A stretch of DNA of 64,000 nt from Manis javanica (GCF_040802235.1 NC_133165.1:46748129-46812128), one strand, 5' to 3'. Shown: positions 44,991 to 57,789, numbered from the stretch's first letter. Translations and numbers: made by a program. Notes: a model not told the origin generated them from the letters alone.

Positions 44991-47990
44991 CCTTAGTTCT
45001 TCAAGACCTGAGTCTTAAGTCTCAAGCGGAAGATGGGAAGCAGTCAGATGTATCTGAATCTGGGTGTTCTTCATAAATCAGGAGTACAGTGTTTAAATAG
45101 CTTTTGGGAATTGAAGCCTTCTCTCTCTACCACACCATGGCACTTGGTTTTTGTTTTATGTTCATTGTCCCTTTATTACTTGAAAATGTAGTCTGAATGG
45201 AATATTACCACTTCCTTACATGCCATTAATTCCTTAACCCACTGCAGTCAGGATTCTGGCTTCACCAGCTACTGGAAACAGCTGGCAAAGGTTCTGTAGT
45301 CTTTGTGCCAAATGGGGGGATTTCTCCAGTATCCTTCAACCATTTGCAGGTTTTGAGCATATCGTTTTTGTCTTCACATCTCTGTTCTGGTTGTGTGACC
45401 TTGACAGAGTCTCAGCCTCCTTTTCTTCTGTAAACTTACATGGTTTCATTTTGAAATCCAGTTGGAAAAGCCCCTAGATATGTTTGAGACAAAGTTCTTA
45501 AACCCAAGGGCATTAATCTCTGGTTCAAAAATAGGCTTGACCTTGTTTTGCTTTGGGCTGTTTTCACTTGGTATTTAAACACCAAATAAATATGATAGCA
45601 GCCATAACTGTCAATTAGGTAATTCCCTTAGAGTTCACGTAGCAACTTCCCATGGATCATTTCATTTGATCCTCATAACAACCTGTGTGAAGTGGGTATT
45701 AGAATTGCAGTTACAGAAGTTATTGAAAATACAAACAGCATATTATTTATTCTTGTTGAGAAAAACCTGGTGATGCCACCAGATGAGGTTTTGGGGTTTC
45801 CTGTTTCATGTAGCCATCATTTGGTGGGACAGTCTATCCTGTGACCCTTGTGGGCACTTTCTGCTTTCCACTTCCCGCTGGAATGTTAGCTTCTTGGCTT
45901 GGAGCAGGAGGGGTCATCCACTGGGATGGGACTGGGAATGGAGACAGAGTTGGATTCTTTAAGGAGATTGTCAGGAACTTGCCCCACAGCCTCTAATGCA
46001 TGGCCGGTAATCATCAAGTTCACAGACTTCTGCCTCAAGAACTAGTATGACATATATCTTGGTGGTTGATTGCCTGAATGTGACGAGTTTAGGTTTTTCC
46101 CACTGTCTACTCCAGAATGATTCACTACAAGACAAAGTCGTGGAGCAGGTGTGACTTGAAGGTACAGCCTTAATTTTTAGGAACCCATTTTGGCTCCAGA
46201 AGAACTATTGATTTATTTTAACTAAATAGCTGACTTTAGTTCAACCAATCTCTCTTGATTTATGTTTGTTTATTCACTTGCCAGTAAGTTATTTTAACAT
46301 GTGATATTTTCCTTTGATTCTTTTCAGTCTTCCCACAAACTTTTTTTTTAAACACCAAATCCTTTTTTCAGATGAATTGGTATACCAGGTCAGTTTATGA
46401 AACAGACTAAAGCATTCTTTCATTCATATAAAATCATTTTAGAGATTTGAATTTATAGCATTTACTTAGAAAGCCAGTGACCCCAGTGTGGCTGTTTTGA
46501 TCAACAGAAAAACTTTTTTAAAAAAAGAAACATTTTAAAAAAGATTACAGTCTTATTTAGTCCAACATTCTAGTTATTTCTCCCTTTGCAAAAATTTTGT
46601 AGTTTTTAATGAAATGGCTTAACTTTCAATCCAAGGGTGTTTTTCACTTGAACCAATACGTTGGTTTGAAAAAAGAGTAGGGGGCTAATCTTTATCGTAA
46701 ATATAAAAGTCAGACAACTCACAAGTACTAAAACTGTTGTATAGTAATTCATCACTAAGCATGGCAGAGTATTGTCATCACTGCATAGCTGTCATATCAT
46801 GATTGTGGCATGGGAGGGACAGCCGTTCCCAGCACTGCTTGACTGTGGCTCCGGGTATTGTGTGCTTACACATGCTTAGTGATGTAGATGGGCTGGGGCA
46901 AGCCTGGCTCAGCGTCTATAATTAGGACCAATCTTAAGAAGTGCTAGTTTATCTACAGAGATGGCCTAGGTTCCTCAGTCTCCTCAACTCAGTCACCAAG
47001 TGGAGGCCTCAGGTAATATTTCAGTCTGGAACATAACACATTTGAGTGTGGACTTGTTTTAAAATGCAGTTTTCTAGTCCTCACTCTGGGGGCAGTGGTG
47101 AGGATATAGGGAAGGGAGTTGGGGGTAGACTGGAAGACAGGAATTGAGAGATAAGAAATCACGATTGCTCTTGGTTCTTGATTATGTCTGGGCACATTGA
47201 TGCCAGTGAGGATTCAGAAATGGTCTGGGAATGCTCACCTTGCAGACGGGTTGCGTGAAAAAGTGTTGACTCAAACTCATTGCTGCAACTGACATCCCTG
47301 ACAGAGAAGAGGAAGTAGGTTTGGGGCTCCATATGGAAAGGGGAGGATGAATGTTGGGGCCCCTCGACTTTCATTCTCCACCTGCGTGGTTCTGCAGAGA
47401 GTCTCGTTCTCTGGGGGTCTGTGATCAGGATATGCTGGCTAAATTTGACTCTGCTCAGCAAGGCTCTTAGCTTCACCTTAACCTCTATGGGCTGCTCATT
47501 CCAGATTGAGAGTTGACATAAGACTCCTGAAGTGCCTTCAAAAAAACTTCATGAATCCATGCAGCAGTTTGACTACAGTTGCTATGAATCAAAATATGGC
47601 TTATTATTTAGACATGGGGCAAATGTATTGTTGATGGGTAGTCTGTAGGAAGCCCTAACCTCCCTGAGTCTCTTTACCCTGTGTCTGCAGTCAGGGCCAG
47701 GGGATGTTAAATTGCTTTCAGTATGTTTCCAGAATTAAATTTTGAATTATTTACTCCCTCTTCCTCTGCCTAAATAATTGAAAATTGATGGCAACAGTAG
47801 CATGAATTTATGTATATTAAAACTTAGGGTTTTGAGCCAGCTGGGAAATTCCCTTCAGTTTTTCTGGCTTATACCATGTATTTGAAGAATGTTGAACCTA
47901 GGTGTTTTGGGAAGTAAATTATTATTGCTGTTGAATGTGACCTGAAAGGAGCTGAGAAGCAGTGGAACTGAAGATACAGTTAGTGATTTT
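44991..47990. other. Intronic sequence, mostly unassigned
   Basis: Three kilobases before exon 2. 45630-45720 (CATTTGATCCTCATAACAAC, GTGGGTATTAG) may be a MIR. The rest shows no coding, RNA or repeat signature that I can support. Confidence 0.4.
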
Positions 47991-48011
47991 TTTTTCAAAT
48001 TCTTCTGTTAG

Positions 48012-48102
48012 GCGTCTGAAGAAGCCTCCCTCAGGGCATTGGAAAGTCTGATGACAGAATTTTTCCATGATTGTACAACCAATGAAAGAAAACGTGAGAT
48101 AG
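48012..48102 (+). CDS. XPO6: XPO6 coding exon 2 (residues 2-31 plus one base)
   Basis: 91 nt between acceptor TTCTGTTAG and donor GTAAGT. It reads ASEEASLRALESLMTEFFHD and continues to KREI, ending one base into codon 32. These residues open the importin-beta-like N-terminal helical region of exportin-6, which in karyopherins of this family contacts RanGTP. The sequence agrees with the mammalian protein as I recall it. Exon 1 gives only Met, so the mature N-terminus lies here. No frame break. Confidence 0.95.
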
Positions 48103-48900
48103 GTAAGTGAAATGTTAAATTGTAAACAGTCATCTATAAGGAAAAGGCCCCGGTGGAGTAGAAGGAATTGGTAGCCTTGGCTGATCAAGCCTGTGTTTCT
48201 CCTTTAATTCTTGCTTTTTTTGAGCTGGTTCTGATTTGTGGCTGATGGGGTATGGGTATGCAAATCTAGCTGCAAGAGAGTTGGGTCCATGGAGCCCACT
48301 GTAGTCCACAGTGATGGATTTTCTTTCCTTTGGCCAAGTGTGGAAAACCCTCCCTATTTTGTTATAATTTCAGCAATGTTGAACTTTTTGTAAGAAGCCC
48401 ATGGCTATTAGCTTGAAAAAAACAACAAACGTCAAAATGACGTTTTTGGTGTGTAGAGGTCTAATCCAGTCTTCATTTAGTGCCCAGAGATTCCTTAACT
48501 GATAATTACCTTTAGGGGCTTCATGCTGCTTTTTCCTTATCTCCATTATTGTTTCTCCCATTCTGCACGTTTTGATGAATAAAGGCTTCAAACAACAGAG
48601 AGATGTAGGTGTAATTACTTTAGGTCTTCTGGAAACCTCATCACCTTCAAGAACCTTCTTTTGAATTTTGTATCTATTAAGAGGAACACTATCATTAAAG
48701 CATACTGTAAACTAGAAAGTGTATTCAAGTGTCAGATCTCTACCATGCTGCACTGTGGTCCTGGAGTAATCTTTTTTTTTTTCCCTCTGAATCATCACTT
48801 AACCCCTGAACTTGAGAACGAAAAATGTTTTCTGTATCTAAACTTAAAGGTTTTTCCCTTGAATGACTGGCTGCTCTGTACTGACCATACATTCATTGCT

Positions 48901-48960
48901 TCCACCTCCTTGGAGGCCTGTTTCTCTGTCTCCAGGACTCTGGAGGCCTGTTTCTCTGTC
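48901..48960. repeat. 30 bp tandem duplication
   Basis: TGGAGGCCTGTTTCTCTGTC occurs at 48911-48930 and again at 48941-48960, each preceded by a TCCA-starting 10-mer that has diverged. Confidence 0.9.
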
Positions 48961-49203
48961 GTATTTGACTTCTCTAAGTCATGTTCACCAGTTAAGTATG
49001 GCTGATTTCCCCCTTTGGTCCAAAGCTTGATAGGGTTTGGATTTCCAGGTGGCTGGTAGATCTTGCTGCAGCCCATTTTCCTGTGTGTCCCTTGATATCA
49101 CATCAGCTCCTGGTAATGCTGACTTCTTATTTCTCTCTCTTTTTTTTTTTAGATTTTTATTTTCTGAACTGAGGCAAGTTTAAACATCATGATGCTTAAA
49201 CAC

Positions 49204-50027
49204 CTCAGCATCTGTTTTTTTTTTTTTTTGGTATCATTAATCTACAATTACATGAGGAACATAATGTTTACTAGACTCCTCCATCACCAAGTCCCCCCCG
49301 CCACATACCCCATTACAGTCACTGTCCATCAGCATAGTAAGATGCTATTGAATCACTACGTCTTCTCTGTGTTGTACAGCCCTCCCCATGCTCCTCCCCC
49401 ATTATGTCTGCTAATAATAATGCCCCCTCCTCTTTTTTCCCCCCCTTATCCCTCCCTTTCCACCCATCCTCCCCAGTCCCTTTCCCTTTGGTAATTGTTA
49501 GTCCATTCTTGGGTTCTGTGATTCTGCTGCTGTTCTGTTCCTTCAGTTTTTGCTTTGTTCTTATACTCCACAGATGAGAGAAATCATTTGATACTTGTCT
49601 TTCTCTGCCTGGCTTATTTCCCTGAGAATAATGCCCTTTAGCTCCATCCATGTTGTTGCAATTGGTAGTATTTGTTTTCTTCTTATGGCTGAATAATATT
49701 CCATTGTGTGTACATACCACATCTTCTTTATCCATTCATCTACTGATGGACACTTAGATTGCTTCCATTTTTTGGCTATTATAAATAGTGCAGCGATAAA
49801 CATAGGGGTGCATCTGTCTCTTTCAAACTGGGCTGCTGCATTCTTAGGTTAAATTCCTTGGAGTGGAATTCCTGGGTCAAATGGTATTTTTATTTTGAGT
49901 TTTTTGAGGAACCTCCGTACTGCTTTTCACAATGGTTGAACTAATTTGCATTCCCACCAGCAGTGTAGGAGGGTTCCCCTTTCTCCACAACCTCCCCAAC
50001 ATTTGTTGTTGTTTGTCTTTTGGATGG
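49204..50027 (-). mobile_element. L1 3' end, 5'-truncated, antisense
   Basis: A T-run at about 49215-49230, GTATCATTAATCTACAATTA, then the complement of the ORF2 end. It breaks off after GTTTGTCTTTTGGATGG. Another T-run at 49141-49150 lies some 60 bp further left, which may mark the true 3' end of the insertion. Confidence 0.9.
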
Positions 50028-51510
50028 TTTCTTATCTCCTTTAATTTTAAACTTGGTGGTCTCTCTTGGGCTTGCCTCACACATATCTTTTTTCTGAGAG
50101 AGTGCAGTGTAAGACAACCAGAGCCTTTATAAATAAAGCAAGGGGTAGTTGACAGAGCTGAGCCCAATAGATTATCAGGCATTTGGTTTAGAAGATCCAC
50201 TCTACTTGTTTCCCTAGATTCTCTCTCATTACTCAGTTGAGCTGACCTTCCTCCCGTGCCCAGAGTGACCCCTTATTAGTTTATGCAACTAAAGTACCTT
50301 ATACCTATAGTAAAAGTATCATTGGTTATTTTTACCAAAGTTGGTGAAGGAGTTTTCCCTTACATTAGTCTACTGTATTCTAACCCTCACGTCTCTAAAT
50401 TCCTGTTTTTAGTTTATAATTGAAATGCTTTTGGTTTTCCTCTTAATTTTTGATTGCAAAGCAAATACTGTTAGAAGTGAACCTTCTAGAATATGTGCAT
50501 ATTCTCTGATTTTAAAATAGCTTTAGATAATCAGATGCTACAAATGTCTACTTTAAAAGCAGGCAAGGGGACTCAGGGGCTTGGTTCTCTAAAGTGGGTG
50601 TGTCTTAGTCCACTTCTCTTTGTACCTGGTCTTTAGAGCTTTATCTGAGTGTGTGGGTTGGAAGCATTTCTTGCTGCTTTTTTGATCTTAGGATAAACTA
50701 AAGGCTTTCCTGGCTAGGAGAAAGCAGGGAGGCCTTTTATAATAGGGGCTCCACCCACCTGTCACCAAAGGTGTATTATTAGTACTCTAAGATGGAGCTG
50801 TTATCTGATCATTTTTGTCATGGAGGAAGCTGACTCATCAGAGAGGAGCAATGATTTGGTTGGGATCAGCCTCAGGAGTGAGTTAGTGGCCACCTCTAGA
50901 ACAGAGTCCAGAGTTCCTCATTTTCCTCATTTTCCAGCCAGAGCTCCTTCGCTCTGGTTTGACTTTCCTCCTCTGCGATTCATAGAAACTTTCACCACTT
51001 AATTATAAAGAATGGGCCATCAGCTTCCTTTTATGGAATTTTTAATGAGACTGCCTTGGTGCATTTAGCCTGAGTGTTGTAGAGTGCTAGCTAGCAGAGC
51101 AGTGACCTGAGGATTAGAATGGGCAGCTGTGCTTCCTACTTTCTCAAGGACTTCCTAGAATCTGTCAGCGTTGTTGCCCTTGTATTTTCCTCTTTGCATT
51201 TTCATGACCAGTGCAACAGGTCAAAGTGACTGAGGGGTAGTATGTCCAGAAACATGGTGACAGACCCTTAATGCTTGCTGCCTTGTGGTTCTGGCTGATG
51301 CTACCAGCAGCCTAAGGGGGAGGAAAACCATTTGTAGCTGATTTGATGTGGGTGGAGCTCCTCCTACAGGCTTTCTTGGGTGGTATTTTAAAGTAAAACC
51401 AAATGAAAACCAAATGATTAGAATTAGCCATCTTGAGTCTCTTGCATTTTTTCCTATCCTGTAAGGTTAGTCTTAATCTTGTCTTTTCCTGCTTCTCTAG
51501 CCGTCATTTT

Positions 51511-51528
51511 GTGTGTGTGTGTGTGTGA
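51511..51528. repeat. (GT)9 microsatellite
   Basis: Nine GT units read directly. Confidence 0.9.
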
Positions 51529-51923
51529 ACAATGTGAGTGGTGAGGAGCTCTGTTATAGATGGTATCCCAGAAGAAACAAGGTAGTAATTAGCCACATTT
51601 ATACAGTGAAATGATAACCTTATAACCATCTACCCACATAGTAGGCTAGGTAAGAACATTCTTTGTCTAAAAAAGTGTCTATAGCAAGGTTTTGGGTTTT
51701 AGATGGCCAAGTACACTCATTATTCATGGTCATGCCAGAGTCAGACAACTATTGTATGGACTGTTCTTTCTGTATGGAAGAATCAGCTGGATTTTTTAGA
51801 TGATTTTGACATCATTTATGTTATGTGGAGAGAGTCATGTTTAAAAAATAAAAAGACAGCCTAGTCTTGTATTAATTTAATGTGTTTACATAGCCTTCTT
51901 TTGTTGCTATTCAATTTTTCCAG

Positions 51924-52036
51924 AGGAGCTTCTTAATAACTTTGCCCAGCAAATAGGAGCCTGGAGATTCTGCCTGTATTTTCTCTCCAGTACTAGGAAT
52001 GATTATGTGATGATGTACAGTTTAACGGTTTTTGAG
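51924..52036 (+). CDS. XPO6: XPO6 coding exon 3 (residues 32-69)
   Basis: 113 nt. It completes codon 32 (G|AG, Glu) and reads ELLNNFAQQIGAWRFCLYFL, continuing to YSLTVFE at a codon boundary. Acceptor TTTTTCCAG and donor GTAAGT are consensus. The residues belong to the importin-beta N-terminal (IBN) domain, the RanGTP-contact region of exportins. The aromatic run WRFCLYF and the VMMYSLTVFE helix are typical of exportin-6 and its relatives. The frame is unbroken and joins exon 4 directly. Confidence 0.95.
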
Positions 52037-52814
52037 GTAAGTTGTCAGATAATTTTATACTGTTTTGAAAAGTATTTTGTAGCCACCTTGCCATGTCATT
52101 GGCACCAGATTTTAGCTTTGATGTACAGAGGCTGGGAAACAGTGGTTACTTCGCTCAGGGCCTTCTTCCCACATGTTGCCTTTACCAAGATGTCTTTGGC
52201 ACCAGAAAGGTGAGATGGGGCTAGGTAGGTAGGTTGTGGTAAAATATAACTTTTCCTTCCATGTTGTTACTTAAGAGAGAAAGATAATTTTAAAAAGTTT
52301 GGATGAAGGGTTGTTACTATAATACCATTATCCCAACCACAAAAATTTTCATTTATATCAGCTTTCTTTGAATCTTTGTCTTCCTATATAGACCTTTTTT
52401 GTTTTAACCTAACTATAGTCATACTGTTCATGCCATTTTGTATTCTGCTTCTTTTTCCCTCACTTACTTTATATTCCTGTTAAGTGGTCATACCATTATT
52501 CATGAAGCCATTCTGTTTTTGAATATTAAAGTTGTTTCTGTTGTCATCTTCTGGTGGCCATTAGACATAGTGTGTAGTAGTAAGTTTTTACACATACAGC
52601 TTTTGTGTCTGTTAAATTATTTAGCAGATCTTCCTAGGAATGGGATTATTGTATCAGAGGATTTGAATATTTTTATTATTCTTATTGCCAGATTGCTTCA
52701 AGCCTTTGTTTAAAAGCAGGGCTTGTTAGAGATGATATAACTAACCACTGCATGAAAACCAGTTATTCTTGTGTATAAATTGTTAACTTGAAAGACATAT
52801 ATTTTTTTTTTCAG
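52037..52814 (+). other. XPO6: XPO6 intron 3 (778 bp)
   Basis: Donor GTAAGT; acceptor is a long T-run then CAG. 52370-52700 resembles an old L1 3' end in complement (GTGGTCATACCATTATTCAT, CCTAGGAATGGGATTATTG). The smallest intron in the window. Confidence 0.9.
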
Positions 52815-53012
52815 AATCTGATCAATAAAATGTGGCTTGGAGTCCCATCTCAGGATAAGATGGAAATTCGTAGCTGCCTGCCCAAACTCCTTTTGGCTCA
52901 CCACAAAACCTTACCTTACTTTATCCGGAACAAGCTCTGCAAAGTTATTGTTGATATTGGCCGTCAAGATTGGCCCATGTTCTACCATGACTTTTTTACT
53001 AACATTTTGCAG
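52815..53012 (+). CDS. XPO6: XPO6 coding exon 4 (residues 70-135)
   Basis: 198 nt, exactly 66 codons, in phase 0 at both ends. It reads NLINKMWLGVPSQDKMEIRS, then LPYFIRNKLCKVIVDIGRQD and ends with FFTNILQ. It finishes the IBN domain and opens the exportin-1/importin-beta-like (Xpo1) helical-repeat region, where RNKLCKVIVDIGRQDWP is the block shared by many exportins. The protein exports actin bound to profilin from the nucleus with RanGTP. The donor is GTAAGG. Confidence 0.95.
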
Positions 53013-56000
53013 GTAAGGGTGTACCTAAGGAAACAGTCTTATAAATTGTTTGTTTGTAAAAGTGATTATTTCCTTGTCTTGAAGAGGAGTTTTAAGAGCG
53101 ATTTGGAACTGCAGTAGTCAGGTCATAGTAGGATAGATTGTCTCGTTTAAATTCGTATTCTTGAGACATGTGCCTTCATGCAATGGAGAAAGGGGGAAAA
53201 CCCAATCGCTTTGTAAACCTCTGGTGAAATTTTGTTCAAGTATTTGAAAACCTGTTAGGTGCCCTCCCAGGTGTTGGGGTGAGAGGATGAGGCCTTTAGT
53301 AAGAATTTAACGGGAGGATAGCAATGTGAACAGTAATTACCCAACAATATGGGTAATTGCCTAGTGGGCATATGTGCAGAGTGCAGTGGTGGTATAGCAC
53401 TTAGACTTTAGTTGCTGAGGTATTTTCACTGTTGGGGATGAGATGGGAGGTGGTGGAGTGGTGGAGTAAGAGGCCAGATTTATGGGCAGGGGCCAGACCA
53501 GGAAGGGCTTTACTCTTGCAGGCGGGCTTCAAGTGTTACAATTCATAGTCCGTCCTTGTGAGCTAAAAGTTTAGAGAAGGGAGAAGAGATAGCCACATTC
53601 TTATTTTGGAATGACAACCCTGGCATGAGTGTGGAGTCTGGATTGTAGAAGAGTGAGACTAGAGCAAAGGAAGCCAGTTAGGCTGCTATTGGAGGTGTCT
53701 GAGCAAATAAGGTGGACCTGAGCCAGTAAAGGCCTCCCTTGTGGAGTGAGGCGAGGCACACAGGAGATGTGTCAAAGGGCTTTAGTGAGCAATGAGGTGG
53801 CAAAGGTGAGGGAAGGAATGCATAATGCCTTCCAGGTTTTTGGCACAAATGGCAGATTTTCTGGGCTAGGAATGAAGGAAAAGGAAATGGACTTGGGCAG
53901 AAGATGGTGAATTCAGTTTGGCAGAAAATGCATTTAAGATTTGTGTGTTCCTTCTCTGTATATTTAAGTGAGACATTAGGAAATGCAGATCTGGGGTCCA
54001 GGCTACAGGTTAGGATTTGGAAGTCATCAGATAGTGGTAGGTGGGACCTGAAAGCCAAGAGAGAGACGGTGTTCATTTGAATTTTGTGATGAAGTTGGAA
54101 AACATTTTCATATTATTGAGACAGTCTTAGGTAAGCCAGAGTGGGTATTATATACAGTTTATAGAAATAAAATTCTTTGACAATTCAGTGACTGTAGGTT
54201 CTGGATTTTCCAGAACAATGCCATTTTCTAGTGTTCTGCCTGCTCTCCCTACAAACCCATTTGAATGATGCAGCATCCATATTGCTTCTCTCAGATTGCC
54301 TCTCAAAGTGGCACAAAAATTCTTCATTTAATTTTGTTTTGTATCATGGTTCATTTATCTAGAGATTTATTGGATTGATACTGCAAAGGATATTCCTGCA
54401 TTCAGTAAATTATTTGTTGAACTAGACATGCGCTAACTGAACTTGTGGTGGGGATATAGTAATGAACAAATAGAATGTCCCTGCCTTCATGGAGCTTATG
54501 ATCTCAAGGGGGAGACATCAATAAACAATAAGCAAATGAGTGTTCAGAGGTTATAAATATTATGAAGAAAGTGAAATCCAGGTTAAGGAAAAAGAGAATA
54601 TCAGAGGTGTTATTTAGATGGGATTATCATAGAAGGCTTTTTTGAGGTTCAGACATTTGAGCAGAAATTTGAGATGATGGAGTGTGAGCCATGTGGGTGT
54701 CTCAGGGAATAGTGATTAAGGTAGAGGGAATGACAAGTGCAAAGAACCTGAGGAATGGCATGGAGGCCAGTGAGCTTGGAGTGGTGGGACACAAGGTGAG
54801 GTTTTGCTGGCTTTCTCTGATAACGCTTGCCTTCACTCCAAGTGTGGACAGTTGTGGGGACTCTCCATGGCTCTCTAAGAGGGAGCCAGGAAGTCCACTG
54901 GAGATGGAAAAGACCGAGAGGGCTGGGGGCCTGAGTGAATTCATTCCTGGGGTGGGTGGTGGCATTTCCTGTGAGAAGCAGCAGTGGGATGTGAGCCGGA
55001 GATCTAGTTCTGCCAGTGGTAGGTGTGGAGCAGCCATGTTACCCAACTGTGACTGGTTCCTTTGATGATGAAGAACATTTCTTGTGTACCTTTAAAGTAT
55101 AATTAATGGTAACACATGAGGATTTGGAAATGCGTTTTAGCTGAAGTGGTCATGGAGATTTAAAAAGTCTGATTGTCTTCCTCTGTTCTTCACCATGTCC
55201 CTCTTTCCACCCCTTCAAAAATGACACCTTTAACCTCATGCAGCCTTCATGACTTTGAAACACCTGTCAATGGAAAGAGCACTGGACTGGGAGGGGTGGA
55301 TCTGGGGTTTGTGTCTATTTTTGTCACATAACATCTTTAATTTTAGCAACTCCTGCCACTTACGTGAGCCCTCATCTCCTTCTTTGTAAAATGAGAGGAT
55401 TTGGACTAAGTGATCTTTAAATTCCTTTCTAGTTGTATTATTCTCTGCTTATTTATCCATGAGAAGCAGTCAGTGGCACGAAAGCCATATTGAGAATGAT
55501 TAATGCTCAATCGCTGACATATCCAGTAATGATAGTAAACTTTTTCTTCAGGTATTGGTAAACAAGCCCAAAATGGTTCTGGAATCAACTTCACTATCAT
55601 ATGTTCCTTGGTTAATCCTTTCTGTGTGTTGGTTAGACCTGTTCTAGGCCACTGGAGAGAAGGAGGTAGTTGAAGTCAAAACTGACCACTGTCTCCCGCC
55701 ACCAGCCCCTGCCCCACCCCGCCCCCACCACATCACAACTTTCTGGTCTGCTCTTCAGATTACTGAAATCTGCTGAGTTGGATCTGCATTGCCTGGGGCC
55801 AGGTAGTTAAGGGTCATGCAGCATAGGGAAGAACTGCCATTTCTTTTCTGATTGGGTGGTGTAATAAAAATTGTTGAATGTTTTCAGAAGCTTACTCTAA
55901 GAACCTGAACTTGATCTTCAGCCTAAGGTGCTTACTTTCTATTAAATTGCAGAGATTACCTATGTTAGGAGCTTAAATTATATGTGAAGATGGTAAAGGG

Positions 56001-57629
56001 AAACAGTACATTAATTAAAAGCTTTCTGGGCACAAAGGTGTAGTGAGAAGAACTGCATGTTTTATCAGCCTATTCTTTCAACTGAAGTTTCATTTTCAGT
56101 CAGCTTCTTGCCTGACCATCTTCCCTTTTCCCAAATGTTGAGAGGAAGAGAGGCTTTTATATATATTTTCCGTAGGAATTTATTTCTGGGGAATGCAGAA
56201 GTATTTTATAGCTACAGGAAAGTGTATTGCTAAACAGAGCATTTGCTAGTATGAATTCTTTCTAGCTGAGAGTTACAGAGACAAGGGGGAGAGGGAAGAG
56301 TGAAAGGGAGAAGTACTGGTAGTCTTTCAAACTGCAGGTTGGTAACCCACAAAGAGATGCTTCTGAAGGGTCAGTTCTACTTTACTCTTCAAGAAAAGTT
56401 GTTAAAGGAGAAAAATTGTGCCTGTTCCTTTCCTGCTGCATTGTGTGAATTGAGTTGGCATTAGCAATAGTCAAAACATTGAGAAAATGAAGAGAAAACT
56501 TGTCAAACATGAACTTGAATTTTAAGTGTTTGAGAGAACTGATTTAATAGCATTTTTAACATTCCATTACTTGCTGCTGGTTTTACATCATGCTGCTTCT
56601 GATGGCAGTTGAATCTATTGCGAGTTGCCATTATTGAGGACTTCTCCTACTCTTTGAGGATGAGCTTTCCCTTGGCCTGCAATGAGAAGAGCTGTTTTCA
56701 GTAGACAGGAAGGTGCCCAGTGTTTCTTGAAGTAGAGAATATATGTTCTATCTGGGTGCATTCCCTGGTGTCCTCTGCCCTAAGGCTTATATTTCGTAGA
56801 TGGAGTAATAAAAAACTTTGTATCAGGGAATGAACTACATTTATTAATTATTATCCTTTAAAAAGTCATGTGTTCCTTAAGTTGTTTGCTCTTTTAGAGG
56901 TTGTAGCATATAATTCAACAGAATTTTAGTGGCAACTCTCTAAATTTTTGGAAACTGAAAAATGTAATAATAATGCTTTGAATTTTGTGAAACTGATTAG
57001 AAAGATACACGTAGTGTGTTTTTCTGTTGAAGATAGACCTTTTTTTCTGTCTCTTAAGGAATGTTTTTCTGGTATGGTGGATATTGCAGGTGATAGAAAA
57101 GCAATTAGAAAAATTAATTTGCTGCATAGGTAGTTGCAAAACCATATCTGTAGTTGTAGTTTAACGACCTGTATGCACGTTTTTCCTCTGCCACATGTTT
57201 AATATCAAACTTTTATTAAGTATGCAAAGCTTAGAAATATAGAAATATATAGTTGATTTAACACCTGCATGTTGAAAAATGTATCAAAAATTGGATTACA
57301 CATATCTTAGTCACTAATACATTAACCTGGGCACAGTAACCGAGACTCTGTTGGGAACCTGAACATGTATAAAAATTGTGGTGTAAGGTATAAAAGAGCT
57401 TTGCTGTGTAAGTTCATGGTTAGAATTTTGTCTTGAAAATAAGATGAGACTATACTTTGATTAAAAAGGGCACATAGATGTACTCTAAGGCATTTTTCTA
57501 AAGCATGGATGTATATAACCTTTTGTGTGAGATTAAACACACAAAGGCACTTCACAGATTATTGTTACTCTGTCCTCTTTGTACTTAATTAGCCAAATGG
57601 TCTGCTCAGAACTTACTTTTTCCCGGCAG
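53013..57629 (+). other. XPO6: XPO6 intron 4 (4.6 kb)
   Basis: Donor GTAAGG, acceptor TTTTTCCCGGCAG. 53440-54080 and 54390-54790 look like old complement repeats (GGGCTTTACTCTTGCAGGCG, GAGCTTATGATCTCAAGGGG, GTGCAAAGAACCTGAGGAAT), the second L2-like. 55265-55440 is a MIR in + orientation (GAAAGAGCACTGGACTGGGA, CTTTGTAAAATGAGAGGATT). 55650-57600 is unassigned. Confidence 0.85.
55265..55440 (+). repeat. MIR-like fragment
   Basis: GGAAAGAGCACTGGACTGGG, CTCATCTCCTTCTTTGTAAA and TGGACTAAGTGATCTTTAAA match MIR order in + orientation. Confidence 0.7.
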
Positions 57630-57789
57630 TTGATCCAGTCCCCTGTGACAACTCCCCTTGGGCTCATCATGTTGAAGACAACTTCAGAAGAGCTGGCTTG
57701 TCCCCGTGAGGACCTCAGTGTGGCTCGGAAGGAGGAGCTGCGGAAGCTGCTGCTGGACCAGGTGCAGACGGTGCTTGGGCTGCTGACAG
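57630..57789 (+). CDS. XPO6: XPO6 coding exon 5 (residues 136-188 plus one base)
   Basis: 160 nt, starting at a codon boundary and ending one base into codon 189. It reads LIQSPVTTPLGLIMLKTTSE, then EDLSVARKEELRKLLLDQV and ends VLGLLT. Exportin-1-like region: amphipathic helices of the second and third HEAT-type repeats. Donor GTGAGC. The G+C-rich codon use of the 3' half is ordinary for this exon. No break. Confidence 0.95.

Larger units (their letters stand above)
7297..48011 (+). other. XPO6: XPO6 intron 1 (40.7 kb)
   Basis: Donor GTAAGT at 7297; acceptor TTCTTCTGTTAG ending at 48011, preceded by a T-rich tract. The intron holds nearly all transposons in the window. I saw no further coding exon in it: open frames here either lie in L1, LTR or other repeats or have no recognisable protein similarity. 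Confidence 0.9.
48103..51923 (+). other. XPO6: XPO6 intron 2 (3.8 kb)
   Basis: Donor GTAAGT, acceptor CAATTTTTCCAG. Contains a 30 bp tandem duplication at 48901-48960, the L1 at 49204-50027 and a (GT)9 run at 51511-51528. The remainder (48200-48900, 50040-51900) shows nothing that I can name. Confidence 0.9.

Noticed and set aside
52788-53117. Treating the 109-residue frame as a complete gene
   Set aside because: It is XPO6 exon 4 plus read-through of intron at both sides; the splice sites at 52814/52815 and 53012/53013 define the coding part.
54691-55065. 124-residue + strand frame and its minus shadow
   Set aside because: Intron 4 sequence partly of old repeat origin; no domain, no splice support.
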